64,000 nt of DNA, taken from assembly GCA_024403775.1 (NCBI GenBank), contig JAKSRE010000009.1, positions 22,886 to 86,885 of the forward strand, given 5' to 3'. This stretch comes from Clostridia bacterium (GTDB lineage Bacteria; Bacillota; Clostridia; Saccharofermentanales; Saccharofermentanaceae). The notes beneath the pieces were generated by a model. That model ran no database searches. It was given only the letters and a program-made list of their open reading frames with translations, and was not told the DNA's origin. The first letter of the stretch is position 1. Each line of letters starts with the position of its first letter. Position numbers and translations under genes: made by a program. Below are positions 1 through 8,033 of the stretch, piece after piece.

Positions 1-347
1 TTATCGAGTTCTTCATTAAGTGAGGAGCGCTTCATAATAACTGCTATATCAGCAGAGACAGGGAGGTTACGAAGCTCGATTAACTTATCACAGTAAGTAA
101 CCAGATTCTTGAGTCTTATAAACAAAGGTAAAATCTCTTCGCAGGAACTTCCTGGACGCTTGCCATCACATAAAAATCGCATGAAGTGCTCAATAGCTTC
201 TCCTGGTAAAGCAGCAAACATACTATTTAAGAATTTCAATTCCAGTGGAGCTTTGTCGGAACAGTCGCCCACCTTAAGTACGTTATAGAGTTCATCGAAA
301 AGCTTATTGATATCATGCTCAGGTATAATAATGTTGTTCATTTCCAT
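1..347 (-). CDS. Hypothetical protein, 3' end outside the window
   Basis: Reading the minus strand from an ATG at 347 gives at least 115 uninterrupted residues to the window edge, beginning MEMNNIIIPEHDINKLFDEL. A purine-rich AAGGAAAT just upstream of the ATG serves as ribosome binding site; a second in-frame ATG lies two codons later. The TAA formed by bases 3-1 is out of frame, so the gene continues beyond the window. The visible part is charged and helical, with no membrane segment and no motif I recognise; it looks cytoplasmic. It is divergent from ybaK with about 80 bases between. No function is assigned. Confidence 0.6.
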   Translation of the reverse strand, partial: MEMNNIIIPEHDINKLFDELYNVLKVGDCSDKAPLELKFLNSMFAALPGEAIEHFMRFLCDGKRPGSSCEEILPLFIRLKNLVTYCDKLIELRNLPVSADIAVIMKRSSLNEELD

Positions 348-426
348 ATTTCCTTATTTTTATGTGATTTTATTTTCCATTATAGTATAATTCTTTTCAA
401 ATTAGAAATTTTGATGAAGGTGTTGT

Positions 427-906
427 ATGGCTGCTATTAAGAAAACTAATGCTATGCGTAAGCTAGATACATGTAAGATTGATTATGAGGCACTTGAATA
501 CGAATATGATGAAAATGATCTTGATGGTCATCATGTTGCAGATTTCTTTGGTTTTGAATATGAGGAAGTTTTTAAGACTCTTGTTACCAAAACTGATGAC
601 GGTGAAGTATTTGTGTTCTGCTTATCTGTAGATGATGAACTGGATTTAAAGAAAGCCGCAGTAGCTGCTGGTGTTAAGAAACTAAATATGCTTCATGTTA
701 AGGACCTTTTACAGACAACAGGTTACATAAGAGGCGGATGTTCTCCTATTGGTATGAAGAAGGATTATCCAGTAATCATTGACGAGATGATAGAACTTGT
801 CGATAAGGTATCTGTAAGTGGAGGTCAGAGGGGCCTTCAGATAAGACTTAATTCTAAGGATCTTGTCAGTGTAGTTAACGCCAAGGTAACTTCTGTTACG
901 AAGTAA
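427..906 (+). CDS. ybaK: YbaK-type aminoacyl-tRNA deacylase
   Basis: 159 residues, the full usual length of the YbaK/EbsC family. The family hydrolyses mischarged Cys-tRNA(Pro) (or related mischarged tRNAs) and so acts in translation quality control in the cytoplasm. Visible family features are the FKTLVTK strand (around residue 49), the central K-K-A-A-V-A-A-G segment and the GYIRGGCSPIG motif (around residues 99-109), whose Gly-rich loop and Lys form the active site region. It stands alone, divergent from the partial gene to its left and followed by the murC promoter. Family assignment is firm; the exact tRNA substrate cannot be read from sequence. Confidence 0.9.
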   Translation: MAAIKKTNAMRKLDTCKIDYEALEYEYDENDLDGHHVADFFGFEYEEVFKTLVTKTDDGEVFVFCLSVDDELDLKKAAVAAGVKKLNMLHVKDLLQTTGYIRGGCSPIGMKKDYPVIIDEMIELVDKVSVSGGQRGLQIRLNSKDLVSVVNAKVTSVTK

Positions 907-927
907 TAAAGTAACACAATAGAAATT

Positions 928-955
928 TTGAATATGTTTTTTGTTGTTGTATAAT
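928..955 (+). promoter_or_regulatory. Probable sigma-A promoter of murC
   Basis: TTGAAT at 928-933 and TATAAT at 950-955 are separated by 16 bases. The transcript would start near 962 and run through a short AT-rich leader into murC at 1017, where AAGAAGG precedes the ATG. Confidence 0.6.
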
Positions 956-1016
956 TTAATTTGGGTTTAATGCAAATCCTTAATTACAAAAATTATTCTA
1001 CAAAGAAGGTTTATAT

Positions 1017-2450
1017 ATGAATATTGATTCACTTCTCTCATCTGGTAAGAAGGTTTATTTTATCGGTATCGGAGGTATCTCCATGAGTGGTCTTGCGCAG
1101 TTGGCGCAGGGTTATGGATTTGAAGTTTATGGATCTGATATGCATCCATCTGAGAGAACCGAGGCACTTAAGAATAGAGGAATCAAAATTTATGATTCTC
1201 AGGTAAAAGAGAATATTCTTGAAGTTATGCCAGACTTTATAGTTAAGACAGCTGCTATTCTCCCTAAGAATCCAGAGGTTGCAATAGCTATCGAGAATAA
1301 CATTAAGATTTATGACAGAGCAGAATTTCTTGGTATTATTACTGAGAGTTATGATGCAGTTATTAATATCTCAGGAACACATGGTAAGACTACAACCACT
1401 TCGATGACGTCTCTTATGCTTCTTAATTCAGACAAGGATCCTACAGTTCATCTTGGTGCTGAATTCTATGCATTTAACGATACAATCAGACTTGGAAGTG
1501 ATAAGAAACTTCTCGTATCTGAAGCGTGTGAGTTTAACAGATCTTTCCTTAATTTCCGTTCAACTACAGCAGCTATTACTAACATTGACCATGATCATGT
1601 TGACTGCTATCCAAAGCTTTCTGATGTAGTTGATGTTTTTGCAAAGTTTCTGGAAAAACTTGATGATAACGGTAATGTTGTTATTACTGGCCGTGAGCCA
1701 AATACCGCTGAATCAATAACTCAGTTTGTTAGTTTAAATCCTGGTAAGAAGATAAATGTAATTACCTGTTCTGTTGAAGACGAACTCTGTTCATATACAG
1801 GTGAGAAGGGAATGTTCCGTGCTGTAGATGTTAATTATATCGATGGTCTTCCTTCTTATGATCTTTACTACCTTGATGCTAAATTAGGTAGTGTTAGTTT
1901 AAGAGTTCCAGGAAAGCACAATATTGATAATTCTCTTATTGCTGCTGCCTGTGCATATCTTAATGGAGCAACTCCTGAAGGAATCGTTAAGGCACTTAAT
2001 GAGTTTAATGGTGCTGATGGAAGATATACAATTAAGGGTAAATATAAGGGTGCTACAGTAGTTGTTGATTATGCTCATCATCCAGCTGCTGCAAGAGCTA
2101 CTATGGAAGCTGCAAGCCATATTCCTCATCATGAGATTCTGGTAGTGTTTCAGCCGTTAACCTTTAATCGTACAAAAATGCTTTTCGATGACTATGTAAG
2201 TTCACTTCTTCCTTGTAAGAAGGTTCTCTTTGGAGAGATTTTCTCAGACAGAGAAGTAAATACAGGTGAGATATCAAGTAAGGATATTGCTGACAAGATT
2301 AATGAGCAGGGTGGAGATGCCGAATTCTACGAGAAGAAGGAGGATATCCTTCCACGTATTGATGAACTTATAAGCGAAGACGACATTATTCTTATTCTCG
2401 GACCAGAGGATATTCGTTCTCTTGGTGATGTTCTTTGCCCTAAGGCATAA
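1017..2450 (+). CDS. murC: UDP-N-acetylmuramate--L-alanine ligase
   Basis: 477 residues, usual length for MurC. The enzyme joins L-alanine to UDP-MurNAc with ATP, the first amino-acid addition in peptidoglycan precursor synthesis, in the cytoplasm. The N-terminal Rossmann part shows GIGGISMSGLA (residues 17-27); the Mur-ligase P-loop GTHGKTTTT lies near residue 120; the C-terminal domain carries the RYTIKGKYKGATVVVDYAHHP region (about 337-356), which holds the DYAHHP signature of MurC. It has its own promoter and is followed after 23 bases by a membrane protein gene and then a LacI-type regulator, apparently as one transcript. Confidence 0.96.
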   Translation: MNIDSLLSSGKKVYFIGIGGISMSGLAQLAQGYGFEVYGSDMHPSERTEALKNRGIKIYDSQVKENILEVMPDFIVKTAAILPKNPEVAIAIENNIKIYDRAEFLGIITESYDAVINISGTHGKTTTTSMTSLMLLNSDKDPTVHLGAEFYAFNDTIRLGSDKKLLVSEACEFNRSFLNFRSTTAAITNIDHDHVDCYPKLSDVVDVFAKFLEKLDDNGNVVITGREPNTAESITQFVSLNPGKKINVITCSVEDELCSYTGEKGMFRAVDVNYIDGLPSYDLYYLDAKLGSVSLRVPGKHNIDNSLIAAACAYLNGATPEGIVKALNEFNGADGRYTIKGKYKGATVVVDYAHHPAAARATMEAASHIPHHEILVVFQPLTFNRTKMLFDDYVSSLLPCKKVLFGEIFSDREVNTGEISSKDIADKINEQGGDAEFYEKKEDILPRIDELISEDDIILILGPEDIRSLGDVLCPKA

Positions 2451-2473
2451 TTAGTAAAGAATAGGAAGAATTA

Positions 2474-3979
2474 ATGCGTAAAGTATCTGATAGTAGTAGT
2501 TCAGAAATAAATAGAAATAATAGTAATTCATCATCAAAAGTAGTGAAGATAATTGCTGCGGTCTTTTTGCTATTTGCAATAATCGGACTAGCAGTACTCT
2601 GCTTTGCAGGAATTGGGAAAACCAGTAATGATGTCACTGTCTCTTTTGTAGGCTTTGACAGGGATACTGTCATTCCAAATTCTTTTGTAAATTCTCTTAA
2701 TAAAGCAGGTTTTGATGTTGATACAACCCTCTGGGATTATGAAGAAAACCTTATAGAAGAGTACGGTAGTAATCCACTTATTATTGTTGTAGCTGGTGAG
2801 AAGTCTCTTGAGACTGTAGCTTCATATACCGATTATGATTCAGTGTTGGGTTTTGTTCTTATTGATCCAACATATCCTGGTAATATGGCAATGTCTGAAT
2901 TTGGAAGCGATTTCCCAAGACAGGATGTAGCTATTTTTATGCCTTATGATGACAGTAAGACAATTGGTGATATGCCAGATGGAAAGCTCATTTACGAGAG
3001 ACTTTCTGGAGATGATACTCTGTATGGAAATAAGATAAAGCATAATTCAAGATTTTCATCTACAGTCTATATAAGTTCTAATCAGAAAAACTATTTGTCT
3101 GTATCAGCTTTTAAGTTTACTGACGATGCAACATTAATGATGCTTAATCCAGTATTTCAAAATGAGTTTGTACAGTATCTTGGTACAACATATTACCGTT
3201 ACTGTTCTGAAGACTATAAGTCTTCAATGGTATTTACCCGATACCTTATGGAGGTAATCTATATTTTCTTCGGAATTTGTGGACTTCTTCTTTATATGTA
3301 TGCCGCTACCAGAAGAACAGACGATATTGAGCGTAAGCGTTTTGCTATTAGTTCAGTAGACAGAAGCGGTGTTGGAGTAGTATTTAAAGTTATATCTTAT
3401 ATTGTGATTTTCCTGTACATAGTGCTTGTTCCTGTATCATATTTCTTTATTAAGGATTATGAGATTATGGCATGGGTATTTGGTCTTTTACCAATATTAG
3501 CAGCTTTGTATCAGTATATTATTACCAAGAAGTCGGGGAATCTCATGCGCGCAGATTCAATTGCTGTTAAGGATGCAAACCTGATTGAAGTAGTTTTGTC
3601 ATTTATCGTTCAGCCGTTACTTTTGTTTTTAGTTCTTTTCTCAATTGCAGGAAATAATTTAAGTAAGCTTAGTATTTTTGATATAGTTTTTGTTGTTGTC
3701 CTAATGATTTTGGATTTTTGTGTAAGCGCAATTCGAATCAAATTCGGATTCAAAATAATCACCAAGAGTTTGCCTTGCATATTGATTTCCATCTTTGTAC
3801 TCCTTTTTGGAGTTATTGTAGTGGATTTAAATCTTATGCTTATTGCAGCGATTATGCTTATGCTGATTCTGGTACCTGATTTCTTTGAAGGTAATGTAAG
3901 AAGATTTACCAAAAAGACATTCTTGTACTCACTTACACAGGCAGTTACTTATGCAATAATTGCATTGTTCTTGGTATAA
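2474..3979 (+). CDS. Multi-pass membrane protein of unknown function
   Basis: 501 residues. A Ser/Asn-rich N-terminal tail (1-24) precedes one membrane segment (about 26-48). An extracytoplasmic domain (about 50-255) follows, with alternating strands such as VTVSFVGF, PLIIVVAG, VLGFVLIDP and VAIFMPYD that would suit an alpha/beta fold, possibly a hydrolase-like one. Then come about seven hydrophobic segments (near 257-280, 303-327, 332-352, 370-392, 398-420, 430-470, 484-500). I do not recognise the family, and no catalytic residues can be named. It lies 23 bases after murC and 14 bases before the lacI-type gene, so an envelope role is a guess from context. Confidence 0.75.
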   Translation: MRKVSDSSSSEINRNNSNSSSKVVKIIAAVFLLFAIIGLAVLCFAGIGKTSNDVTVSFVGFDRDTVIPNSFVNSLNKAGFDVDTTLWDYEENLIEEYGSNPLIIVVAGEKSLETVASYTDYDSVLGFVLIDPTYPGNMAMSEFGSDFPRQDVAIFMPYDDSKTIGDMPDGKLIYERLSGDDTLYGNKIKHNSRFSSTVYISSNQKNYLSVSAFKFTDDATLMMLNPVFQNEFVQYLGTTYYRYCSEDYKSSMVFTRYLMEVIYIFFGICGLLLYMYAATRRTDDIERKRFAISSVDRSGVGVVFKVISYIVIFLYIVLVPVSYFFIKDYEIMAWVFGLLPILAALYQYIITKKSGNLMRADSIAVKDANLIEVVLSFIVQPLLLFLVLFSIAGNNLSKLSIFDIVFVVVLMILDFCVSAIRIKFGFKIITKSLPCILISIFVLLFGVIVVDLNLMLIAAIMLMLILVPDFFEGNVRRFTKKTFLYSLTQAVTYAIIALFLV

Positions 3980-3993
3980 ATTAGGAGGATTAA

Positions 3994-5016
3994 ATGGCAG
4001 TTACTATTGTTGATGTGGCACGCCGAGCTGGTGTATCTATCTCTACAGTATCTAAATATATTAATGGTGGTAATGTTATTGAACCTAAAAGAAGCGAGAT
4101 AATTAAAGCCATAGATGAACTGGGTTTTGTTGTAAATCCGTTTGCCAGAGGAATGAAGACACAGAAGACTAACACTATTGGTGTGCTTATTCCAGGAATG
4201 ACCGAATATTTTGGTACTACTCTTTTGTCTCATCTTAATAAGTATTTTTATTCTAAAAATTATACTGTCGTTACTTGTGACTATAAGTTTGATGAGCATG
4301 GTACTAATGCCAGAGAGAAGATTGATTTTCTAGTTCGTAACTGTGTTGATGGCATTATCATGCAGCCAGATGCTTTTAAGCCGGATGAAGTTGATACTGC
4401 TATAAGAGCTAATATTCCTCTTGTAGTTGTTGACCTTGAAGATGACCTTAAGCGTTTTGATTCAGTAGTTCTTAATAATGAGGAACTTGCTTATAAGGCA
4501 ATAATGAAGTTTATTGAAAAAGGTCATAAGAAAATAGCCATTGTATCTGGTTATCCTAATGCTACAACAACAATTGAACGAGTTGCAGGATATAAAAAGG
4601 CTCTTCGTGAGAATGGTATTACTGTTAATAATGATTATATTTTCCTTGGAAAGCACCTTGAGATAAGAGGTCATGAGCTTATGGAAAAAATCATGAATAT
4701 GCCTGAGAATATTAGACCTACGGCTGTATTTTTTGCAGGTAATCTTGTTATGATTGGTGCACTTATGTACCTTAAGGAAAATAATATCTCAGTTCCAGAA
4801 GAAATATCTATTATTGGTATGGAAAATTTGGCGGCTTCAAGACTTTTTACACCAACGGTTACAATAGCAACTCAGCCAATGGAACTTTTTGCTGAGGCAG
4901 CTGCAGATCTTCTTCTCACAAGAATCGATAAGGCATATATTGGAGATAAAAGAACTGTGTTTTTGAATGCCAAATTCGTTGAAGGCGAATCTATTAAGGA
5001 TTTGTCTGATAAATAA
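3994..5016 (+). CDS. LacI-family transcriptional regulator
   Basis: 340 residues, the family's usual length. The N-terminal DNA-binding domain is complete: TIVDVARRAGVSISTVSKYIN (helix-turn-helix, about residues 4-24) and a hinge region ending near residue 56. It is followed by a periplasmic-binding-protein-like sensor domain that starts at NTIGVLIPGMTEYF and ends with the ATQPMELF and ADLLLTRI segments typical of the family. Such proteins repress or activate sugar-use genes in response to a small ligand. No sugar genes lie nearby; it is the last gene of the murC transcript, so the target and ligand are unknown. Confidence 0.93.
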   Translation: MAVTIVDVARRAGVSISTVSKYINGGNVIEPKRSEIIKAIDELGFVVNPFARGMKTQKTNTIGVLIPGMTEYFGTTLLSHLNKYFYSKNYTVVTCDYKFDEHGTNAREKIDFLVRNCVDGIIMQPDAFKPDEVDTAIRANIPLVVVDLEDDLKRFDSVVLNNEELAYKAIMKFIEKGHKKIAIVSGYPNATTTIERVAGYKKALRENGITVNNDYIFLGKHLEIRGHELMEKIMNMPENIRPTAVFFAGNLVMIGALMYLKENNISVPEEISIIGMENLAASRLFTPTVTIATQPMELFAEAAADLLLTRIDKAYIGDKRTVFLNAKFVEGESIKDLSDK

Positions 5017-5027
5017 TGAATTTTCAA

Positions 5028-5056
5028 TTGACATAAATAACACCTAATGATAATAT
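5028..5056 (+). promoter_or_regulatory. Promoter of the rplU operon
   Basis: A consensus TTGACA at 5028-5033 is followed after 17 bases by TAATAT at 5051-5056. It sits directly before the long leader of rplU and agrees with the strong expression expected for ribosomal protein genes. Confidence 0.7.
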
Positions 5057-5155
5057 ATCTCGGTGACCGCATGCGCCGGGCTTTCTATAAACATGTCTTT
5101 TGTATGATGTGTGCCTAGGTTGAGCAGCGAGACTGGAAGAACAGGAGGACACAAA
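5057..5155 (+). ncRNA. Probable L21 leader (autoregulatory 5' UTR)
   Basis: About 100 untranslated bases lie between the promoter and rplU. They are richer in GC than the flanks (ACCGCATGCGCCGGGC near 5066-5081) and end with AGGAGGACACAAA before the ATG. In Firmicutes the rplU-prp-rpmA operon commonly carries a structured L21 leader that L21 is thought to bind. I infer the class from position and from the GC-rich core; I could not run a covariance-model search. Confidence 0.4.
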
Positions 5156-5461
5156 ATGTACGCAGTAATTTTAACAGGCGGTAAGCAGTACAAGGTAGCT
5201 GTAGGTGATGAGGTATTCATCGAGAAGCTCGAGGGTGACGCTGGCGCTACAATTACATTCGACAATGTTTTGGCTGTTGCAGATGACAATGGTATCAAGG
5301 CTGGTGCTGATCTTAAGGCTACAGTTTCTGGTGAGATTGTTAAGCAGGGCAAGAACAAGAAGATTGTTGTATTCAAGTACAAGGCAAAGAAGACATATCG
5401 TCGCACAAATGGTCATAGACAGCCTTATACACGTGTACGTATCACAGCAATCAATGCTTGA
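5156..5461 (+). CDS. rplU: 50S ribosomal protein L21
   Basis: 101 residues from the ATG at 5156 (MYAVILTGGKQYKVAVGDEV), the standard start and length of L21. An in-frame GTG at 5111 would add 15 residues but lies inside the leader and lacks the AGGAGG that precedes 5156. The C-terminus shows the family motif YKAKKTYRRTNGHRQPYTRV, which binds 23S rRNA. The order rplU, prp, rpmA is the classical Firmicute arrangement, and prp follows after 13 bases. Confidence 0.97.
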   Translation: MYAVILTGGKQYKVAVGDEVFIEKLEGDAGATITFDNVLAVADDNGIKAGADLKATVSGEIVKQGKNKKIVVFKYKAKKTYRRTNGHRQPYTRVRITAINA

Positions 5462-5474
5462 TTTGGTTTGATGT

Positions 5475-5831
5475 ATGATTAAAGTCATAGTAAGACGTGA
5501 TGAAGCAAGATGCATAACCTCATTTAATATGTCAGGTCATGCTGGTTACGCAGAGTACGGTTCAGATATTGTTTGTGCTGGTGCTTCGACACTTTTTTAT
5601 ACTGCAGCTAATGCTTTGGAGACAATTTGTCGCTTAAGTGATACGGCAGTGATTAAAGAGGATGAAGAGACAGATTTTGTTCAGGGAAGTATCATTCTTC
5701 CAGAGATAGCAGACAAAGAGATTAAAGATCGAGCTCAGGTTATTATGGCAACGATTCTTACTGGTTACATTTCATTAGCTAGTTCTGTTAATGAAGGTGG
5801 TAAGAGGTACATCGAGATTATTGAAACTTAA
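5475..5831 (+). CDS. prp: Ribosomal-processing cysteine protease Prp
   Basis: 118 residues. The active-site motifs are plain: GHAGYAEYGSDIVCAGAS (about residues 21-38) contains the catalytic His and Cys. Prp removes the N-terminal extension of ribosomal protein L27, which is needed for a working ribosome in Firmicutes that make extended L27. The gene lies between rplU and rpmA, and the L27 gene next door does encode the extension, so enzyme and substrate occur together. Confidence 0.93.
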   Translation: MIKVIVRRDEARCITSFNMSGHAGYAEYGSDIVCAGASTLFYTAANALETICRLSDTAVIKEDEETDFVQGSIILPEIADKEIKDRAQVIMATILTGYISLASSVNEGGKRYIEIIET

Positions 5832-5854
5832 TTTGCACAACGGAGGTGTAAGCT

Positions 5855-6136
5855 ATGCTTAAGATGAATTTACAGCTCTTCGCTCATAAGAAAGGTATGG
5901 GATCAACCAAGAATGGTCGTGATTCTGAGTCTAAGAGATTAGGAGCAAAGAAGGGTGACGGCCAGACAGTATTGGCTGGTAACATTCTTGTAAGACAGCG
6001 TGGAACAAAGATTCGTCCTGGTACAAATGTTGGTATCGGTTCAGATGATACACTTTATTCACGTGTTGATGGACGCGTTAAGTATGAGCGCGTTGGTAAG
6101 GACAAGAAGCAGGTTAGCGTTTATCCTGTAGAGTAA
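5855..6136 (+). CDS. rpmA: 50S ribosomal protein L27 with cleavable N-terminal extension
   Basis: 93 residues. The N-terminus [10 protein letters not shown] precedes [14 protein letters not shown]; the LQLFA/HKKG junction is the known Prp cleavage site, leaving the mature N-terminus that reaches the peptidyl-transferase centre. The rest, including [16 protein letters not shown] and [15 protein letters not shown], is standard L27. GGAGGTG precedes the start. It is the last gene before a strong terminator. Confidence 0.97.
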   Translation: MLKMNLQLFAHKKGMGSTKNGRDSESKRLGAKKGDGQTVLAGNILVRQRGTKIRPGTNVGIGSDDTLYSRVDGRVKYERVGKDKKQVSVYPVE

Positions 6137-6163
6137 TCCTTATTATTGAATTTGTATATTCAG

Positions 6164-6200
6164 CCTGTCGGAAGAATATAAAGCTTCCGGCAGGTTTTTT
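6164..6200 (+). terminator. Rho-independent terminator of rplU-prp-rpmA
   Basis: CCTGTCGGAAG (6164-6174) pairs with CTTCCGGCAGG (6184-6194) with one G-U pair, followed by six T. Confidence 0.92.
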
Positions 6201-6260
6201 ATTGCTTTTATTGAATTGTTTGAAAGTTCCTAGACCATTACGGAATAATTTGGTAATGTG

Positions 6261-6269
6261 TGATACAAT
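6261..6269 (+). promoter_or_regulatory. Extended -10 promoter of obgE
   Basis: TGATACAAT at 6261-6269 fits an extended -10 (TGN followed by a TATAAT-like hexamer). No good -35 is visible. It lies about 50 bases before the obgE start. Confidence 0.45.
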
Positions 6270-6321
6270 GACTTTCGAGAAGAATAATACTTAGAAGATA
6301 CTTTGAGGAGTAAGCGACTAT

Positions 6322-7596
6322 ATGTTTATCGATCATGCAAAGATTTATGTTAAGGCTGGTGACGGCGGAAATGGTATGGTATCTTTCCATACTGAGAAAT
6401 ACGTAACAAACGGCGGTCCTGATGGTGGTGACGGCGGTAAGGGTGGCGATGTTGTATTTGTTGCAGCAGCTAAACTTAGAACTCTTCAGAGCTTTAGATT
6501 TAAGCATAAATTTGTTGCTCAGAATGGTGAGAAGGGAATGAACCGCAAGATGTATGGTCATGGCGGTGAGGACCTTGTTATCGCTGTTCCTGTAGGTACA
6601 ATTATTAAAGATGCTGATACAGATAAGATTATTGCTGACTTTACTGAGGATGGCCAGAAGGTTATTGTTGCCAAGGGCGGAAAAGGCGGTCTTGGTAATA
6701 TGCATTATGCTAATGCCACAAGACAGGCTCCACAGTTTGCAAGAGCTGGTGTTCCTGGTGAAGAGAAGAATCTCTCTGTTGAACTTAAATTAATTGCCGA
6801 TGTAGGCCTTGTAGGATATCCTAATGCTGGTAAGTCAACACTTTTGTCTGTAATGACTAATGCTAAGCCTAAGATTGCTGATTATCCTTTTACAACACTT
6901 GAGCCAGTTCTTGGTGTTGTGTCAAATTATGATATGTCTTATGTTATTGCAGATATTCCAGGTATCATTGAGGATGCACATGAAGGCGCAGGCCTTGGAC
7001 ATGACTTTTTAAGACACATCGAGAGAACAAGACTTCTTATACATGTAGTAGATGTATCTGCAAAGGATGGAAGAGATCCAATCGATGACTTTAACAGCAT
7101 TAATGATGAGCTTGTTCAGTTTAATAGTAAGCTTGCAGAGCGCCCACAGGTAGTTGTTGCTAATAAGTGCGACGATGCTACTGAAGAAGAGATAGAGATG
7201 TTTGTTGATGAAGTTAAGTCACAGGGCTTTGAGGACGTATTTGTTATCTCTGCTGCAGCAAGAATTGGTATAAAGGAATTAACAGACAAGATTACTGAAC
7301 TTGTAAGTAAGCTTCCTGCTGCTGTTATCCATGACGAGATTGTAGAAGAGAAGATTTATAACTTCGAGCCAGAAGAGAAGTTTACAATCGAACGTGATGA
7401 GGAAGGCGTATATGAGGTTAAGGGAACATGGGTTATTGTTACAATGGAGTCAACTAACTTCGATGATCCTGATTCACTTTCATATTTCCAGAGATCACTT
7501 ATTAATGCTGGTGTAATTGATGCACTTCGTAAGGCTGGCGTTCAGGAAGGTGACACAGTAAGAATCGGACCTCTTGAATTCGATTTTGTTGATTAA
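6322..7596 (+). CDS. obgE: GTPase Obg/CgtA
   Basis: 424 residues with all three domains. The glycine-rich Obg fold (1-158) shows GDGGNGMVSF and GGPDGGDGGKGGDV. The G domain (about 159-330) shows GYPNAGKST (G1), DYPFTTLEP (switch I), DIPGIIE (G3) and NKCD (G4). The C-terminal OCT domain (about 350-424) ends RIGPLEFDF. Obg binds the 50S subunit, acts in ribosome maturation and responds to ppGpp. TTTGAGGAG lies upstream of the ATG at 6322. The gene is single, between two terminators, and next to rpmA as in many Firmicutes. Confidence 0.97.
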   Translation: MFIDHAKIYVKAGDGGNGMVSFHTEKYVTNGGPDGGDGGKGGDVVFVAAAKLRTLQSFRFKHKFVAQNGEKGMNRKMYGHGGEDLVIAVPVGTIIKDADTDKIIADFTEDGQKVIVAKGGKGGLGNMHYANATRQAPQFARAGVPGEEKNLSVELKLIADVGLVGYPNAGKSTLLSVMTNAKPKIADYPFTTLEPVLGVVSNYDMSYVIADIPGIIEDAHEGAGLGHDFLRHIERTRLLIHVVDVSAKDGRDPIDDFNSINDELVQFNSKLAERPQVVVANKCDDATEEEIEMFVDEVKSQGFEDVFVISAAARIGIKELTDKITELVSKLPAAVIHDEIVEEKIYNFEPEEKFTIERDEEGVYEVKGTWVIVTMESTNFDDPDSLSYFQRSLINAGVIDALRKAGVQEGDTVRIGPLEFDFVD

Positions 7597-7618
7597 TATT
7601 TTTTGTTAATAAAGAAAT

Positions 7619-7655
7619 GGCGTCCTTTTATTGAGAAGGGCGCCTTTTATTTTTC
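7619..7655 (+). terminator. Terminator of obgE
   Basis: GGCGTCCTT (7619-7627) pairs with AAGGGCGCC (7636-7644) with one G-U pair, followed by TTTTATTTTT. Confidence 0.88.
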
Positions 7656-7910
7656 TCGAAAATGGTTCCTGATACTTAAAAACTTTTTCGCGCTCATCTC
7701 GAAACGTTTTGTGCAAATATATAAAACAGGTACCCCAAAAACTTTACAAATTATGGTATAAGTCAATTTGTTAATGAAGTTGTGAAGAATTAATAATTTT
7801 GTTTACAATTAGTTCATAGAAGACGTGAAAATTTGACATATTTGAAGATTATACTCAAATCATAAGAAAAGAGGTTCACTTCTCCTATATATATTAAGTT
7901 TGTATTCAAT

Positions 7911-7948
7911 TCCGTAATCCTGTTAAAGGTTTACGGATATTGTTTTTC
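7911..7948 (+). other. Orphan terminator-like stem-loop
   Basis: TCCGTAATCC (7911-7920) pairs with GGTTTACGGA (7928-7937) with one mismatch, followed by TATTGTTTTT. It is too far from obgE (which has its own terminator) to be needed for it, so it may end a small plus-strand transcript. Confidence 0.4.
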
Positions 7949-7978
7949 TAGGGAACAATAAATGTAAAACGAAATAGC

Positions 7979-7995
7979 AAAAAACGACGAATCGT
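7979..7995 (-). terminator. Short UUCG-loop terminator of the minus-strand chaperone operon
   Basis: On the minus strand ACGA and TCGT enclose a TTCG tetraloop, followed by six T. The stem is only 4 bp but the loop is of the stable UUCG type, and it lies 40 bases after the stop of the J-like gene. Confidence 0.45.
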
Positions 7996-8033
7996 ATTTA
8001 ATAATAATCAAATGAATTTTACATAGTAATCTA

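Larger units (their letters stand above)
7656..8033. other. Intergenic region between convergent transcription units
   Basis: About 380 bases without an open reading frame of note. It holds TTGACA at 7833-7838 with an ill-spaced TATACT at 7850-7855, a plus-strand stem-loop with a T-rich tail at 7911-7948, and a short minus-strand terminator at 7979-7995. The rest is AT-rich and I see nothing else in it. Confidence 0.6.

Noticed and set aside
1..3. TAA at the window edge as the stop of the first minus-strand gene
   Set aside because: It is out of frame with the 115-residue reading frame, which runs off the edge.
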